From NCBI GenBank assembly GCA_005881885.1, contig VBDX01000131.1, positions 31,352-95,351 of the forward strand: a stretch of 64,000 nucleotides of DNA, read 5' to 3'. Numbering within the stretch: the stretch's first letter is position 1; each line of letters starts with the position of its first letter. A model generated the notes under the pieces. That model saw only the letters and a list, made by a program, of their open reading frames with translations. It searched no databases and was not told the DNA's origin. Both the position numbers and the translations under genes were made by a program. This DNA comes from Chloroflexota bacterium. GTDB taxonomy: Bacteria; Chloroflexota; Limnocylindria; P2-11E. Shown piece after piece: positions 50,265 through 61,276 of this stretch.

Positions 50265-51521
50265 CTAGTCCCCCTTCTTCGTGCAGTCCTTCCCGGCGAC
50301 GTAATACAACGTCGCGGTCTGGTTCGGGGTGATGGCTGTTCCGGCCGGAGGGTCCTGGCGGACCACGGCACACGAACCGCCTGATCCCTGACCGACATCC
50401 CACGCCACCGTGGCGTACCCGGCGCCGCGCAGCGTCTCGACCGCGTCGGCGAGCTTCTTGCCCACGACGTTCGGTGAGACCCTGCCGGCGGCGGTGGCTG
50501 TCGGATTCGCCGGCGAGGAGAGGCCGGCTCGCGAGAAGGACGCGAAGAACAGGGCCGTCGCGAGGAGCACGGCGAGCACGGCGAGGACCGCGACGGCGCT
50601 GTCGAAGCGCGGAAACGACCAACGCCCGGGAGCGCGCGTCGCCGGGAGCCGGCCAAGAAGCGTGGTGTCGTCTCCCGCGCCTTCGGCCACGTCGGTGAAC
50701 GCGTCCGCGAACGCGCCGGCGCTCGCGTACCGGCGCTGCGGATCAACCGCAAGCGCGCGGGCGAGTACGGCATCGACGCGCCCGTCCACGCCGATGCGCC
50801 GATTGCGGAGCGACGGCGGTGGTCCGAGGAGACGCTTGCGCACGAGCTCTTCGCTCGACCGGCCCTCGAACACCGGCTGGCCGGCGAGGAGCTCGTACGC
50901 GAGAAGACCAAGGCCGTACACATCCGTCTGGGCCGTCACCTCGCCGCCCTCGACTCGCTCGGGAGCGATGTAGCGCGCGGTGCCGAGAAGCTCCTGCTCG
51001 TCCTTGTCGCGTGCGGCGCGGGCGATGCCAAAGTCGGTGAGCTTCGCGATGCCCCTTGGATCGACGATGACGTTCGCGGGCTTCACATCGCAGTGCACGA
51101 CGCCGGCGGCGTGCGCCGCGTCGAGGGCGGCCGCGACCTGGCTCACGATTCGAGAGACCTCGTGCGGCGGCAAGGGACCACGCTCTGCGACGAGGTCGCG
51201 CAGGGTCTTGCCGGGCACGAGCTCCATGACCATGAATGTGTCCGCGCCGTCACGACCCTCGTCGAATACCGTGACCACGTTCGGGTGGACGACAGCGGCG
51301 GCGCGCCGCGCCTCATCCGCGAACCGCGCGCGGAACGCATCGTCCGCGCCCGGGCCGAGCACCTTGACCGCGACGTCGCGGTCGAGCTTGGAGTCTCGCG
51401 CGCGCCACACCTCGCCCGCACCGCCTTCGTCGATGCGTTCGAGCAGGCGGTAACGTCCTGCGAGGACGCGGCGAGCGGCACGCGGCCGGGGTTCGAGCGC
51501 CATGCCCTCGCTCGCCCGCAA
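50265..51521 (-). CDS. Ser/Thr protein kinase with one PASTA domain
   Basis: Kinase HCDVKPANVIV, TDFGIARA; TM; PASTA repeat VVGKKLADAVETLRGAGY. Confidence 0.94.
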   Translation of the reverse strand: MRASEGMALEPRPRAARRVLAGRYRLLERIDEGGAGEVWRARDSKLDRDVAVKVLGPGADDAFRARFADEARRAAAVVHPNVVTVFDEGRDGADTFMVMELVPGKTLRDLVAERGPLPPHEVSRIVSQVAAALDAAHAAGVVHCDVKPANVIVDPRGIAKLTDFGIARAARDKDEQELLGTARYIAPERVEGGEVTAQTDVYGLGLLAYELLAGQPVFEGRSSEELVRKRLLGPPPSLRNRRIGVDGRVDAVLARALAVDPQRRYASAGAFADAFTDVAEGAGDDTTLLGRLPATRAPGRWSFPRFDSAVAVLAVLAVLLATALFFASFSRAGLSSPANPTATAAGRVSPNVVGKKLADAVETLRGAGYATVAWDVGQGSGGSCAVVRQDPPAGTAITPNQTATLYYVAGKDCTKKGD

Positions 51522-51542
51522 GAGCCGAGCCAGAGGCTCCGC

Positions 51543-52697
51543 TCAGGACAGGCGGACGAGCGCGGCCAGGGCTTCCTCGTACGTCCGGTCGCTGCCAAGG
51601 ATCGCGAGCTCCTCACCGATGAGCTCCACGATCGCGGGAGACGGAAGCGGAACCGTGCGCTCCCAGCGCGTGCGTCCATCGATGAGGACGGTCGAGGTCT
51701 GATGCCGTTCGTCAGGCTGCCGCTTCACGACGAACTCGGCCCGTTGCCCGTCACGCTCTGCCTGCACGCGGATGCCTGACACATCGCCCTCCTCCAAGCC
51801 GCGCTCGAAACGAGGCCGCACACGAACCATGACCCGCGCACCATCCGCGCGCGCGATCGCGAAGAGCAGACCGCCGGCCTCGGATGGCGCGAGCTCATCG
51901 ACGCGCCGCCACCCGAGTCGGGACGCGAGCCAGCCGATGAAGAGCAGGGCCTGCGATGGATGGATGTCTCGTCCGTCCATGTCGACCGCGAAGCCGACGC
52001 GGACCCCGGTCGTCGTTTCGAGGAATGGCCGCCACGCCGGGACATCGAAGAACGATGTGACCATCTCGCGCCACGGCGTAAGGCGCGTCCAGTTGAGGTC
52101 GGTCAGTCCGAACAGGCCCCGCGCCTGAGAGCAGATCCGGGCGATCGACGGAAGGGCGAGGTCGGGCCGCGCGAAGTCCGACGAATCGACGATCAGGCGA
52201 TCGGCGACCCCGAGGAGATCACCGAACGGCGGACCGCCCACCGGCGGTGCCCCCGTCCACCAGAGGAACACCGGCAGGTCAGGCACGAGAAGGGGGATGA
52301 CCGCGGACGCGACCCGCTGGCGCGAATCGCCTCGCGCACGCACGAGGATCTGCTCGTAGCTGACCTGTGTCGCGTTGTCGGCGGCCGGCAGATGGCAATG
52401 CATTTCGATCCGCGCCTCGACATCCTCGCGCGCGCCGCGATCGGCCAGCACCACGATCGCCCGCGACGGGTGACGCAGCGCGAGCTCGGAGATGCTCTTC
52501 GCGGCGCGGCGCGCGTGCACCTCACGCTCCGCGTACACGATGAGGTTGAGGACCGACGCGCGCGCCGCCACAAGTCGCTGCTCCAGCGCATGCGCGATGA
52601 CGGCGCGTCGAAGGCGCGTCAGCTCGCGCTCGACCGCGGCGACCCCGAGGACGCGCGCGCCCCAGAAGGTCGTGTCGATAGCTATGCTTTGCGCCAC
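51543..52697 (-). CDS. opcA: Glucose-6-phosphate dehydrogenase assembly protein OpcA
   Basis: [25 protein letters not shown]; next to zwf. Confidence 0.92.
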   Translation of the reverse strand: MAQSIAIDTTFWGARVLGVAAVERELTRLRRAVIAHALEQRLVAARASVLNLIVYAEREVHARRAAKSISELALRHPSRAIVVLADRGAREDVEARIEMHCHLPAADNATQVSYEQILVRARGDSRQRVASAVIPLLVPDLPVFLWWTGAPPVGGPPFGDLLGVADRLIVDSSDFARPDLALPSIARICSQARGLFGLTDLNWTRLTPWREMVTSFFDVPAWRPFLETTTGVRVGFAVDMDGRDIHPSQALLFIGWLASRLGWRRVDELAPSEAGGLLFAIARADGARVMVRVRPRFERGLEEGDVSGIRVQAERDGQRAEFVVKRQPDERHQTSTVLIDGRTRWERTVPLPSPAIVELIGEELAILGSDRTYEEALAALVRLS

Positions 52698-54208
52698 TCC
52701 CGCCCGTCCCGTTCGATCAGCACGTGCGCCTCGATAGGCCCCCAGGTCCCCGCTTCGTAGATCGGAGGATCAGTGGGCGACGCGCCCCACGCCTCCATGA
52801 TCGGATCGACGAACGCCCACTGCTGGTCGACCTCGTCTCGGCGGGTGAAGAGCGTCGCATCGCCGCGAAGCGCGTCGAGGATGAGGGTCTCATAGGCATC
52901 CGGGGCTTCGACCATGAACGAAGCGCCGTAGTCGAAGTCCATGTTGACCGAACGAATGCGTATGCCCTGGACCGGCACCTTCGCGCCGAATTTCAGCGAG
53001 ATCCCCTCATTCGGCTGGATGCGTAGCACGAGCGCGTTCGGCTCGAGTCCTTCCGACGCCTCGCGCGAGAAGAGCTGGTGTGGTGCGGCGCGGAACTGGA
53101 TCGCGATCTCGGTCGAACGCTTGGGGAGCCGCTTCCCGGTACGCATGTAGAACGGCGTTCCCTCCCAGCGCCAGTTGTCGACCCAGCACTTGAGTGCGAC
53201 GTAGGTCTCGGTACGCGAATCCCGCGCAACTCCCGGCTCTTCGCGGTAGGCGTTGACCGCGACGCCTTCGATGAACCCGCGACCGTACTGTCCGCGGACC
53301 GCGTTCATCCTGACATCGTCCCCGGTGATCGGGCGCAGCACGCGCAGCACCTTCACCTTTTCGTCGCGGACCGCCTTGTCGTCGAACGCCGCCGGCGGTT
53401 CCATCGCGACCAGGGCGAGGAGCTGTAACAGATGGTTCTGGACGACATCGCGCATCGCGCCCGCCTGCTCGTAGTAACCGGCGCGTTCTTCGACGCCGAT
53501 CGTTTCGGCGACCGTGATCTGCACGTGGTCGACGTACTGCCGGTTCCAGATCGGCTCGAAGATCCCGTTCGCGAACCGCATGACGAGGATGTTCTGAACG
53601 GTCTCTTTGCCGAGGTAGTGATCGATGCGGAAGACCTCGTCCTCGCGGAAGACGGTGTGGAGGATCTCGGTGAGCTCCCGTGCGGACTCGCGGTCATGTC
53701 CGAACGGCTTCTCGATGACGACCCGGGCCCAGCCCGTGTCGCCCCGCAGGCGGTGCTCGCCGATCGCTCGGACGATGCTCGCGTACGCAGGCGGCGGCGT
53801 GGCGAGATAGAACAGCCGATTCGCGTGGGTGCCGAGCTCGTGGTCGAGGCGATCGAGCGTTTCGCGGAGCTTCCCGTAACCACGGTCGTCGGATGTGGCG
53901 ACGAAATGCAGATTCTCCGCGAAGCTTCGCCACACCTCCTCATTCAGCGGTTTGGTCCGGCTGTGCTGAGAGACCGCGAGGCGCAGCTCCTCGCGGTACG
54001 CAGCGTCGCTTAGGGGTCGGCGAGCGGTGCCGACGACACAGAACGCCGCCGGAAGCAGCCGTTGCAACGCGAGGTTGTAGAGGGCCGGCATGAGCTTGCG
54101 CATAGCGAGGTCACCCGATCCTCCGAAGATCACGATGGTCGAAGGCTCCGGGATGCGTTGGAGGCGGAGGCCCTCCCGTAACGGGTTCTGGACGGTGGTG
54201 GTCGCCAG
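52682..54208 (-). CDS. zwf: Glucose-6-phosphate dehydrogenase (probable CTG start at 54208)
   Basis: [47 protein letters not shown]. Confidence 0.96.
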   Translation of the reverse strand: MATTTVQNPLREGLRLQRIPEPSTIVIFGGSGDLAMRKLMPALYNLALQRLLPAAFCVVGTARRPLSDAAYREELRLAVSQHSRTKPLNEEVWRSFAENLHFVATSDDRGYGKLRETLDRLDHELGTHANRLFYLATPPPAYASIVRAIGEHRLRGDTGWARVVIEKPFGHDRESARELTEILHTVFREDEVFRIDHYLGKETVQNILVMRFANGIFEPIWNRQYVDHVQITVAETIGVEERAGYYEQAGAMRDVVQNHLLQLLALVAMEPPAAFDDKAVRDEKVKVLRVLRPITGDDVRMNAVRGQYGRGFIEGVAVNAYREEPGVARDSRTETYVALKCWVDNWRWEGTPFYMRTGKRLPKRSTEIAIQFRAAPHQLFSREASEGLEPNALVLRIQPNEGISLKFGAKVPVQGIRIRSVNMDFDYGASFMVEAPDAYETLILDALRGDATLFTRRDEVDQQWAFVDPIMEAWGASPTDPPIYEAGTWGPIEAHVLIERDGREWRKA

Positions 54209-54303
54209 CGCCTACTCCTTCTCAATCTCGGCGCTTCGCGCCGCAGACGCGCTCAGGGCTGACCGTCTTGCTCCTCGTGGCTGAACCACTCGTCGCTCGG
54301 CTC

Positions 54304-55203
54304 TCATTCTTTCTTGAGCGCGTGGCCGCCGAACTGGTTGCGAAGCGCGGCCGCGACCTTCATCGCGTAGCTCGAGTCCTGCCGCGAGGCGAAGCGCGCG
54401 AAGAGCGAGTGCGCGAGCGCGGTCATCGGGACGTCGTGGTTCATGGCTTCGATGATCGTCCACCGGCCCTCGCCGGAATCGGCGACCCAGCCCTTGATGC
54501 CCTCTAGATCCGTGCCCTCCTGCTCGAACGCGCGCTCGGCGAGCTCGAGCAGCCACGAGCGCACCACGCTTCCCTGAAGCCACACGGACGAGACCTTTTT
54601 GAGGTCGAGCTCGAACTCGCTCGCATGAAGGAGTTCGAAGCCTTCGCCGTAGGCCTGCATCATCCCGTACTCGATCCCGTTGTGGACCATCTTCACGAAG
54701 TGGCCGGCGCCGGCCTTGCCGAAGTGCGCCCAGCCATTCGGCGGCGCGAGCGCGTCGAGGATCGGCTTCGCAATGGCCACGGCGTCGGCGGGACCGCCGA
54801 CCATCATGCAGTAGCCGTTCTCGAGTCCCCAGATCCCTCCCGAGACGCCGATGTCGAGGAAGCGCAGACCTTTGGCCGCGTATTTTTCGGCACGCTTCAT
54901 CGAATCGCGGAAGTTGCTGTTCCCGCCATCCACCAGCACGTCGCCAGGGGAGGCGTAGCGCGCGAACTCGTCCAGGGCATGATCGGTCGCCTCGCCCGCC
55001 GGGACCATCGACCAGAGCACGCGCGGTGGCTTGAGCTTTTTCACCATGTCCTCGATCGAGCTCGCGCCCACCGCGCCGTGCCCGACCGCTTCCTGCACCG
55101 GCTCGGGGCTACGGTTGCCCGCGATGACGCGATGACCACCGCGCGCGAGCCTCGTGACCATGTTCCCGCCCATGCGCCCTAAGCCGTATAGACCTATGTC
55201 CAC
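54304..55203 (-). CDS. gnd: 6-phosphogluconate dehydrogenase (short, decarboxylating)
   Basis: GLYGLGRMGGNMVTRL, DGGNSNFRDSMKRAE, KMVHNGIEYGMMQAYGEG. Confidence 0.95.
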   Translation of the reverse strand: MDIGLYGLGRMGGNMVTRLARGGHRVIAGNRSPEPVQEAVGHGAVGASSIEDMVKKLKPPRVLWSMVPAGEATDHALDEFARYASPGDVLVDGGNSNFRDSMKRAEKYAAKGLRFLDIGVSGGIWGLENGYCMMVGGPADAVAIAKPILDALAPPNGWAHFGKAGAGHFVKMVHNGIEYGMMQAYGEGFELLHASEFELDLKKVSSVWLQGSVVRSWLLELAERAFEQEGTDLEGIKGWVADSGEGRWTIIEAMNHDVPMTALAHSLFARFASRQDSSYAMKVAAALRNQFGGHALKKE

Positions 55204-55291
55204 GCGCGCCTCTTTTATCGCCCTTCGGGCGAGATTTTGGTCCGTGTTCGCCGTGCGCTTTACGGTCTGCATTGTGCGGTAGGGTTAGAAC

Positions 55292-57148
55292 GTGGCTACG
55301 GCCGCCCAAACCGGCACGAAGATCGACCTTTATCGCGAACTGGCACGGCAGCTTCGCATAGACAGCATTCGCTGCTCCACCGCGGCGGGCTCCGGACATC
55401 CCACCTCGTCGCTCTCCGCGGCCGACCTCATGGCGGTGCTCCTCGCCGGACATCTCCGCTACGACTTCGCGCACCCGGACGATCCGGCGAACGATCACCT
55501 CATCTTCTCCAAGGGGCACGCGTCGCCGCTCGTGTACGCGGTGTTCAAGGCGGCGGGCGCGATCAGCGACGACGAGCTCATGACCTTCCGCAAGTTCGGC
55601 AGCAAGCTCGAGGGCCATCCGACGCCCGTCCTGCCGTGGGTCGACGTCGCCACCGGCTCGCTCGGTCAGGGGCTGCCGATCGGCGTCGGCATCGCGCTCG
55701 CGGGGAAACGTCCGCTGGACGCGCCATATCGGGTCTGGGTCCTGGTCGGTGACAGCGAGACCGCGGAGGGCTCGATCTGGGAGGCCTTCGATCACGCCGG
55801 GCACGAGGGACTTTCCAATCTCACCGCGATCCTCGACGTGAACCGGCTTGGGCAGCGCGGGCCGACCGAGCTCGAGTGGGACATGGGCGCATACGCCGCG
55901 CGCGTCCGAGCGTTCGGCATCGACCCGATCGTCATCGACGGCCACGACCTCGCCGAGATCGACGATGCGTACGCGCGTGCCCGAAGCGCGGAGCGCCCGA
56001 CCGCAGTGCTCGCGCGGACGATCAAGGGCAAGGGCGTGTCCTTCCTCGAGAACAAGGAAGGCTGGCATGGCAAGGCGCTCGATCCCGATCAGGCGAAGGA
56101 GGCCATCGCCGAGCTCGGCGGCGAGACCCGCTCGCGCACGTTCCCGGTCACGAAGCCCGAACGCTGGGAGCCGCGGCCTCTGCAGCGCACCGGGTCGGTT
56201 TCGCTCAAGAGTTACAGCGAGTCCGTCGCCACGCGGAAGGCCTACGGCGAGGCGCTCGCGGCGCTCGGCGCGGCGCGCAAGGACGTCGTCGTCCTGGACG
56301 CGGAGGTCTCGAACTCGACGCATGCCGAGGACTTCAAGAAGACCGCAGCCGACCGCTTCTTCGAGATGTACATCGCGGAGCAGCAGATGATCGCGGCCGC
56401 CGTGGGGATGCAGGTCGTCGGTCTCGTTCCGTTCGCCTCGACGTTCGCCGCGTTCTTCACGCGCGGGTACGACTTCATCCGGATGGCCGCGGTCTCACGC
56501 GCGGACATTCGCCTGGCCGGCTCGCACGCCGGCGTCTCGATCGGTGAAGACGGCCCGTCGCAAATGGGGCTCGAGGACCTCGCGATGATGCGAGCCGTCC
56601 ACGGCAGCACGGTCCTCTATCCCTGCGATGGCAATCAGACCGCAAGGCTCGTCGCGCAGATGGCCGATCGCAAAGGCATCACCTATCTCCGCACGACACG
56701 CGAGAAGACGCCGGTGATCTACGGCCCAACCGAGGAATTTCCGATCGGCTGGTGCAAGGTGGTGCGCGGGACGGAGAAAGACCGCGTCACGATCGTGGCG
56801 GCGGGCATCACGCTGCACGAGGCCCTCAAGGCGTACGACGTCCTTGGGAGTCAGGACATCGCGGTACGGGTCATCGATCTCTACACGGTGAAGCCGGTCG
56901 ACGCCGATGCCTTGGCGGACGCGGCCAAAGTGACCGGCGGACGGTTCGTCGTCGTGGAGGACCACTGGCCCGAGGGCGGCCTCGGCGACGCGGTCCTTGC
57001 CGCGCTCGCCGAGAAGGGCATCCGCGAGATCCGGTACCGCCACCTCGCCGTCCGCAAGATGCCCGGGTCCGGCAAGCCGGCGGAGCTCCTCGACGATGCG
57101 GGCCTTAGCACGGTCCACATCGTTCGCGCGGTGAAAGGGCTGCTCTAA
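55292..57148 (+). CDS. tkt: Transketolase
   Basis: GSGHPTSSLSAADLMAVLL, GQGLPIGVGIAL, GEDGPSQMGLEDLAMMRA. Confidence 0.97.
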   Translation: MATAAQTGTKIDLYRELARQLRIDSIRCSTAAGSGHPTSSLSAADLMAVLLAGHLRYDFAHPDDPANDHLIFSKGHASPLVYAVFKAAGAISDDELMTFRKFGSKLEGHPTPVLPWVDVATGSLGQGLPIGVGIALAGKRPLDAPYRVWVLVGDSETAEGSIWEAFDHAGHEGLSNLTAILDVNRLGQRGPTELEWDMGAYAARVRAFGIDPIVIDGHDLAEIDDAYARARSAERPTAVLARTIKGKGVSFLENKEGWHGKALDPDQAKEAIAELGGETRSRTFPVTKPERWEPRPLQRTGSVSLKSYSESVATRKAYGEALAALGAARKDVVVLDAEVSNSTHAEDFKKTAADRFFEMYIAEQQMIAAAVGMQVVGLVPFASTFAAFFTRGYDFIRMAAVSRADIRLAGSHAGVSIGEDGPSQMGLEDLAMMRAVHGSTVLYPCDGNQTARLVAQMADRKGITYLRTTREKTPVIYGPTEEFPIGWCKVVRGTEKDRVTIVAAGITLHEALKAYDVLGSQDIAVRVIDLYTVKPVDADALADAAKVTGGRFVVVEDHWPEGGLGDAVLAALAEKGIREIRYRHLAVRKMPGSGKPAELLDDAGLSTVHIVRAVKGLL

Positions 57149-57174
57149 CTAGCGCGCGCTCATACTCCGCCGCC

Positions 57175-58680
57175 ATGAGGACGGCGGCGCAGGCACGCGA
57201 GCCGCTCACGGTCCCGCTGCGCGAAGCGAAAGCCCCGCTCGTTATCGCGATCGACATCGGCACATCCGGCCTGCGCTCGTTCCTCTTCGACGCGCGCGGC
57301 CATCCTGTCGCGAACGCCATCGCGCATCGCGACCGGCCCCTCCGCACAGCGGCCGACGGCGAGGCCACCGTCGATCCCGACGAACGCGTACGCGCCGCGG
57401 CGGACGCGATCGACGAGACGCTCGCGAGCGCGAGGCGCAGGGCCACCGACATCGTCGCGGTCGCGACCTCGACGTTCTGGCACAGCCTCATGGGCGTCGA
57501 CGCGCGCGGGCGGCCGACGACGCGGGTGCTGACCTGGGCGGACACCCGGGCGCGTGGCGCGGCGGCGGCGCTCCGCGAGGAGCTCGACCCGGTGACCACG
57601 CACGCGCGGACCGGCTGCACGTTCCACGCGTCGTACCTTCCGGCGAAGCTGCGCTACTTGCGTGACGCCGATCCGACCGCGTTCGCGCACACCGCCAAAT
57701 GGATGTCCCTCGGCGAGTACCTCTACTTCCGGCTCTTTCCGGGAGTGCGCGCGGCGCACGGCATGGCGTCGGCGACCGGTCTCTACGATCAACGCCGGCG
57801 CGCCTGGGACGATCCGTTGCTCGCGCATCTTCGGATCCGTGCGGGCACGCTCTCGGCGATCTCCGACGAGCCGGTCGTCGGTCTCCGGCCGCAGTTCGCG
57901 AAACGCTGGCCTGCACTCGCGAACGTCCCATGGGTCCCGGCGATCGGTGACGGCGCGTGTTCGAATGTCGGTGCGGGTGCGCTCGGCCGCCACAACGCGG
58001 CGCTCTTCTTGGGCACCTCCGGCGCGATCCGGCTCCTCTACGCGACCGACGATCCACCGGTCGTTCGTGGCGGCTGGACGTATCACCTCGACGCGCGGCG
58101 TGTCGTGGCGGGTGGCGCGCTCTCCAATGGGGGCAACGTGATCGCCTGGCTGCGGTGGGCGTTTCCATCGGTCGACCCAGGCACGCTCTGGAGGGCGGAC
58201 GTCGACGCCGACGGCCTGGTCGCGCTTCCGTTCCTCGCCGGCGACCGGAGTCCGACGTGGAACGACGGGGCGCGCGCGGCGATCGCCGGGATCGGGCTTG
58301 CAACCGGACCGGAAGCTATCGCGCGGGCGATGCTCGAAGGAGTCGCCTATCGCTTCGCGCGGGTCTGGCAGGTCGTCGACCAGGCGGTGCCGGGGCCAAA
58401 GCGGCTGATCGCCACCGGCGGGACGCTGCTGCAGTTCCCGTGGCTTATGCAGCTCCTCGCCGACGCGCTCGATCGGCCGTTGGTGATGAGCGGCGCCGGC
58501 GAGGGGTCCGCGCGCGGGGCCGCGATGGCCGCCCTCGAACGCGTCGGGATCATCAGCGACATCTCCGCGGTGCGCTCGCCGCTCGGGCGCATCTTCCGGC
58601 CGCGCGCGGCGGCGCACGCGCGGCTCGCCGATGGCATGGAACGTCAACGCAGGCTCGAGGAGGCGCTGGCCCCGCTCTAG
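57175..58680 (+). CDS. gntK: FGGY-family sugar kinase, probable gluconokinase
   Basis: AIDIGTSGLRSFLFD, GDGACSNVGAG, PFLAGDRSPTWND. Confidence 0.88.
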   Translation: MRTAAQAREPLTVPLREAKAPLVIAIDIGTSGLRSFLFDARGHPVANAIAHRDRPLRTAADGEATVDPDERVRAAADAIDETLASARRRATDIVAVATSTFWHSLMGVDARGRPTTRVLTWADTRARGAAAALREELDPVTTHARTGCTFHASYLPAKLRYLRDADPTAFAHTAKWMSLGEYLYFRLFPGVRAAHGMASATGLYDQRRRAWDDPLLAHLRIRAGTLSAISDEPVVGLRPQFAKRWPALANVPWVPAIGDGACSNVGAGALGRHNAALFLGTSGAIRLLYATDDPPVVRGGWTYHLDARRVVAGGALSNGGNVIAWLRWAFPSVDPGTLWRADVDADGLVALPFLAGDRSPTWNDGARAAIAGIGLATGPEAIARAMLEGVAYRFARVWQVVDQAVPGPKRLIATGGTLLQFPWLMQLLADALDRPLVMSGAGEGSARGAAMAALERVGIISDISAVRSPLGRIFRPRAAAHARLADGMERQRRLEEALAPL

Positions 58681-58769
58681 AACGACCCGAGCTAGCGCTC
58701 GGCCTGTACGCGAAGCCTCGCTGACGCGAGCCTTCTGGTAGCCTCGCAGCGCAGTCGAGGGAGGGCTTC

Positions 58770-59330
58770 GTGGAGATCGTCGTCGTTGCCGTCATCATCG
58801 CCGCGCTCGCGCTGTTCTTCATCGGCACGTACAACCGCCTCATCACGCTGCGTCAGCGCGTGAAGGAGGCGTGGGCCGACATCGATGTCCAGCTCAAGCG
58901 GCGCCACGACCTGATCCCGAACCTCGTCGAGACCGTCAAGGGTTACGCCACGCACGAGTCGACGGTCTTCCAGAACGTGACCCAGGCGCGGGCCGCCGCC
59001 GTCGCCGCAGGCGCGTCGGCGTCGCCGCAGGAGCGGGCGCAGGCCGAGAACATGCTCACGACGGCACTCCGCTCGGTCTTCGCCGTCGCGGAGAACTACC
59101 CGCAGCTCCAGGCGGTGCAGGAGTTCAAGGATCTGTCCGAGAACCTGACCGCGACCGAGGACAAGATCGCTTTCGCGCGTCGCTTCTACAACGGGAACGT
59201 GCGCGATTTCAACACCGCGCTGCAAACCTTCCCGACGAACGTCTTCGCGGGAATGCTCGGCTTCAAGCCGGAGGAATACTTCGAGCTCGCGGAGGCCGGC
59301 GAGCGCGAGGTGCCACAGGTGAAGTTCTAG
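58770..59330 (+). CDS. lemA: LemA family protein
   Basis: YNRLITLRQRVKEAWADIDVQLKRRHDLIPNLVETVKGYA. Confidence 0.97.
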   Translation: MEIVVVAVIIAALALFFIGTYNRLITLRQRVKEAWADIDVQLKRRHDLIPNLVETVKGYATHESTVFQNVTQARAAAVAAGASASPQERAQAENMLTTALRSVFAVAENYPQLQAVQEFKDLSENLTATEDKIAFARRFYNGNVRDFNTALQTFPTNVFAGMLGFKPEEYFELAEAGEREVPQVKF

Positions 59331-59354
59331 CGAAGCACTAGCCTTTTCATCCGG

Positions 59355-60275
59355 ATGGCGATAGAGCCCTCACCCGCGCGCCTATCGATCTACGACGCCG
59401 CCGCGGCGAACCGGTGGCGGACGATCGCGCTCATCGCCGCCTTCACCGCGCTCATCGTTGTCCTCGGCTACTTCGTGGGCGAGTACTTCGCGCCCGGCGG
59501 CGGTCCGGCCGTGCTGCCCTTCGCGTTCGCGCTCTCGATCGGGGGCGCGCTCGCGTCGTACTTCGCCGGGGACCGGCTCATCCTCGCGCAGAGCCAGGCA
59601 CGCGAGCTCCGACCCGACGAGGAGCAGCAGCTGCACAACATCGTCGAGACGCTCGCGATCGGCCTGGGCATCCCCACGCCGCGGCTCTACGTGATCGAGG
59701 ACTCCGCGCCGAATGCATTCGCGACCGGCCGCGACCCACAGCACGCGTCGGTCGTCGTGACGCGCGGCCTTCTCGACAAGCTTGATCGCACGGAGCTCGA
59801 GGGCGTGATCGCGCACGAGCTGTCGCACGTCGGGAACCGCGACATTCGAGTCATGGTCCTCGTCACCGTCCTCGTCGGAACGGTGGCACTCCTCGCGGAC
59901 TGGATGTGGCGGTCGATGTTCTGGGGCCGCGGCCGCGACCGCGACCGCGGCGGCGGCGGCGCGATCATCGCGGTCATCGCGATAGCGCTCGCCGTGCTCA
60001 CGCCGATCATCGCGACCCTCATCCAGCTCGCCGTCTCGCGTCAGCGCGAATATCTGGCCGACGCGTCGGGCGCGCTTCTGACGCGTTACCCGCCCGGCCT
60101 GGTATCGGCCCTGCGCAAGATCGCGGCAGACAAAGAGGCGCTGGAGGTCGCGAACAAGGCGACGGCGTCCCTGTACTTTGCAAACCCGTTAAAGGACGCG
60201 CCGGCCTTCTTTGACCATCTATTCGACACCCATCCGCCCATCCAGGAGCGCATAAAGAGACTCGAGGCGATGTGA
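59355..60275 (+). CDS. htpX: M48 protease HtpX homolog
   Basis: GVIAHELSHVGNRD; QREYLADASGA. Confidence 0.96.
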   Translation: MAIEPSPARLSIYDAAAANRWRTIALIAAFTALIVVLGYFVGEYFAPGGGPAVLPFAFALSIGGALASYFAGDRLILAQSQARELRPDEEQQLHNIVETLAIGLGIPTPRLYVIEDSAPNAFATGRDPQHASVVVTRGLLDKLDRTELEGVIAHELSHVGNRDIRVMVLVTVLVGTVALLADWMWRSMFWGRGRDRDRGGGGAIIAVIAIALAVLTPIIATLIQLAVSRQREYLADASGALLTRYPPGLVSALRKIAADKEALEVANKATASLYFANPLKDAPAFFDHLFDTHPPIQERIKRLEAM

Positions 60276-61276
60276 CACCTTTCATCCAGCGGTATCTACG
60301 ACCCAGCACGGCGGTGGCCGCCGCGGCGGTCATGCTCGTTATCGCGATCGGCGCGGGTGCCGCGGCCGGGATCGTCACGCGCCCCACGCCGACCCCGATC
60401 CCGACTCCGGTGCCAACGTCCGCACCGACCGCGACACCCGAGCCAGATACCGGGCCGCTCGTCTTCCAGCAGCCGCTCACGGCGGGTTGCGCCAGCGACG
60501 ACGCGACGTGGGTCGTGTCCGACGGCGGCGGGATCGGCCGCTTCGACGGACACCGGTGGCAGCTCATCGATTCAACGCTTCGCTCGTTGGTCGCGGCGGC
60601 CTGCTCACCCGACTCGGTCGTCGCGATCGGGGCGTTCGGGCGCGTCGTGACGATCGACGACGTCGCGAAGACGATCCGCTCCGACGACCTGGGCTTTTTC
60701 GACGCGTATGGCATATCGCTTATCCCCGATGGCGCGATCATCGTGGGCTCTGGAGGCAGCGTGCAGCGGCAGACCTTCGCCGGATGGCAGCCGTTCGCGC
60801 GCGGGATCGAGGAAGATCTCTTCGGCGTCGCAGCGTTCGCTGGCAGCTCGGCGTGGGCGGTCGGCGCCGGTGGCGTGTCCTATCGACTGGAGAACGCCGG
60901 ATGGCGGCCGTTCGACACAGGCACGACCGCGACGCTCCGCACCGTCGCCGGCGCTTCGCCGACGGACGCCGTCGCCGCCGGAGACGGCGGCGTGCTTTTG
61001 CGATTCGACGGTCGCTGGCGACCCCTCGAGAGCGGAGTCGAGAGCGCGCTTCGCGCGTCTGTCCGCGCCGGCCCGGTGACCTATGTCGTCGGGGATCACG
61101 GCGTGGCGCTCGCAGTGCAAGGCGCGACCGTCAGTCGCGTCGATATCGGCACGACGTGCGCGCTCCGCGGCGTCTTCGCGCGCGGCAACGACGTCTGGTT
61201 CGTGGGATCCGAAGGCACGCGCGCGGGCGTGTGGCGCAAGACCGGTGACAAACTAGACCGGTGGGGAACCTGCTAG
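60272..61276 (+). CDS. Signal-anchored propeller-like protein with Thr/Pro linker
   Basis: TRPTPTPIPTPVPTSAPTATPEP followed by repeated GxxGxxxRxxxxxW strands. Confidence 0.75.
   Translation: MTPFIQRYLRPSTAVAAAAVMLVIAIGAGAAAGIVTRPTPTPIPTPVPTSAPTATPEPDTGPLVFQQPLTAGCASDDATWVVSDGGGIGRFDGHRWQLIDSTLRSLVAAACSPDSVVAIGAFGRVVTIDDVAKTIRSDDLGFFDAYGISLIPDGAIIVGSGGSVQRQTFAGWQPFARGIEEDLFGVAAFAGSSAWAVGAGGVSYRLENAGWRPFDTGTTATLRTVAGASPTDAVAAGDGGVLLRFDGRWRPLESGVESALRASVRAGPVTYVVGDHGVALAVQGATVSRVDIGTTCALRGVFARGNDVWFVGSEGTRAGVWRKTGDKLDRWGTC

Noticed and set aside
54212-54583. 123-aa minus-strand ORF between zwf and gnd
   Set aside because: Overlaps gnd in another frame and has no recognisable homology.
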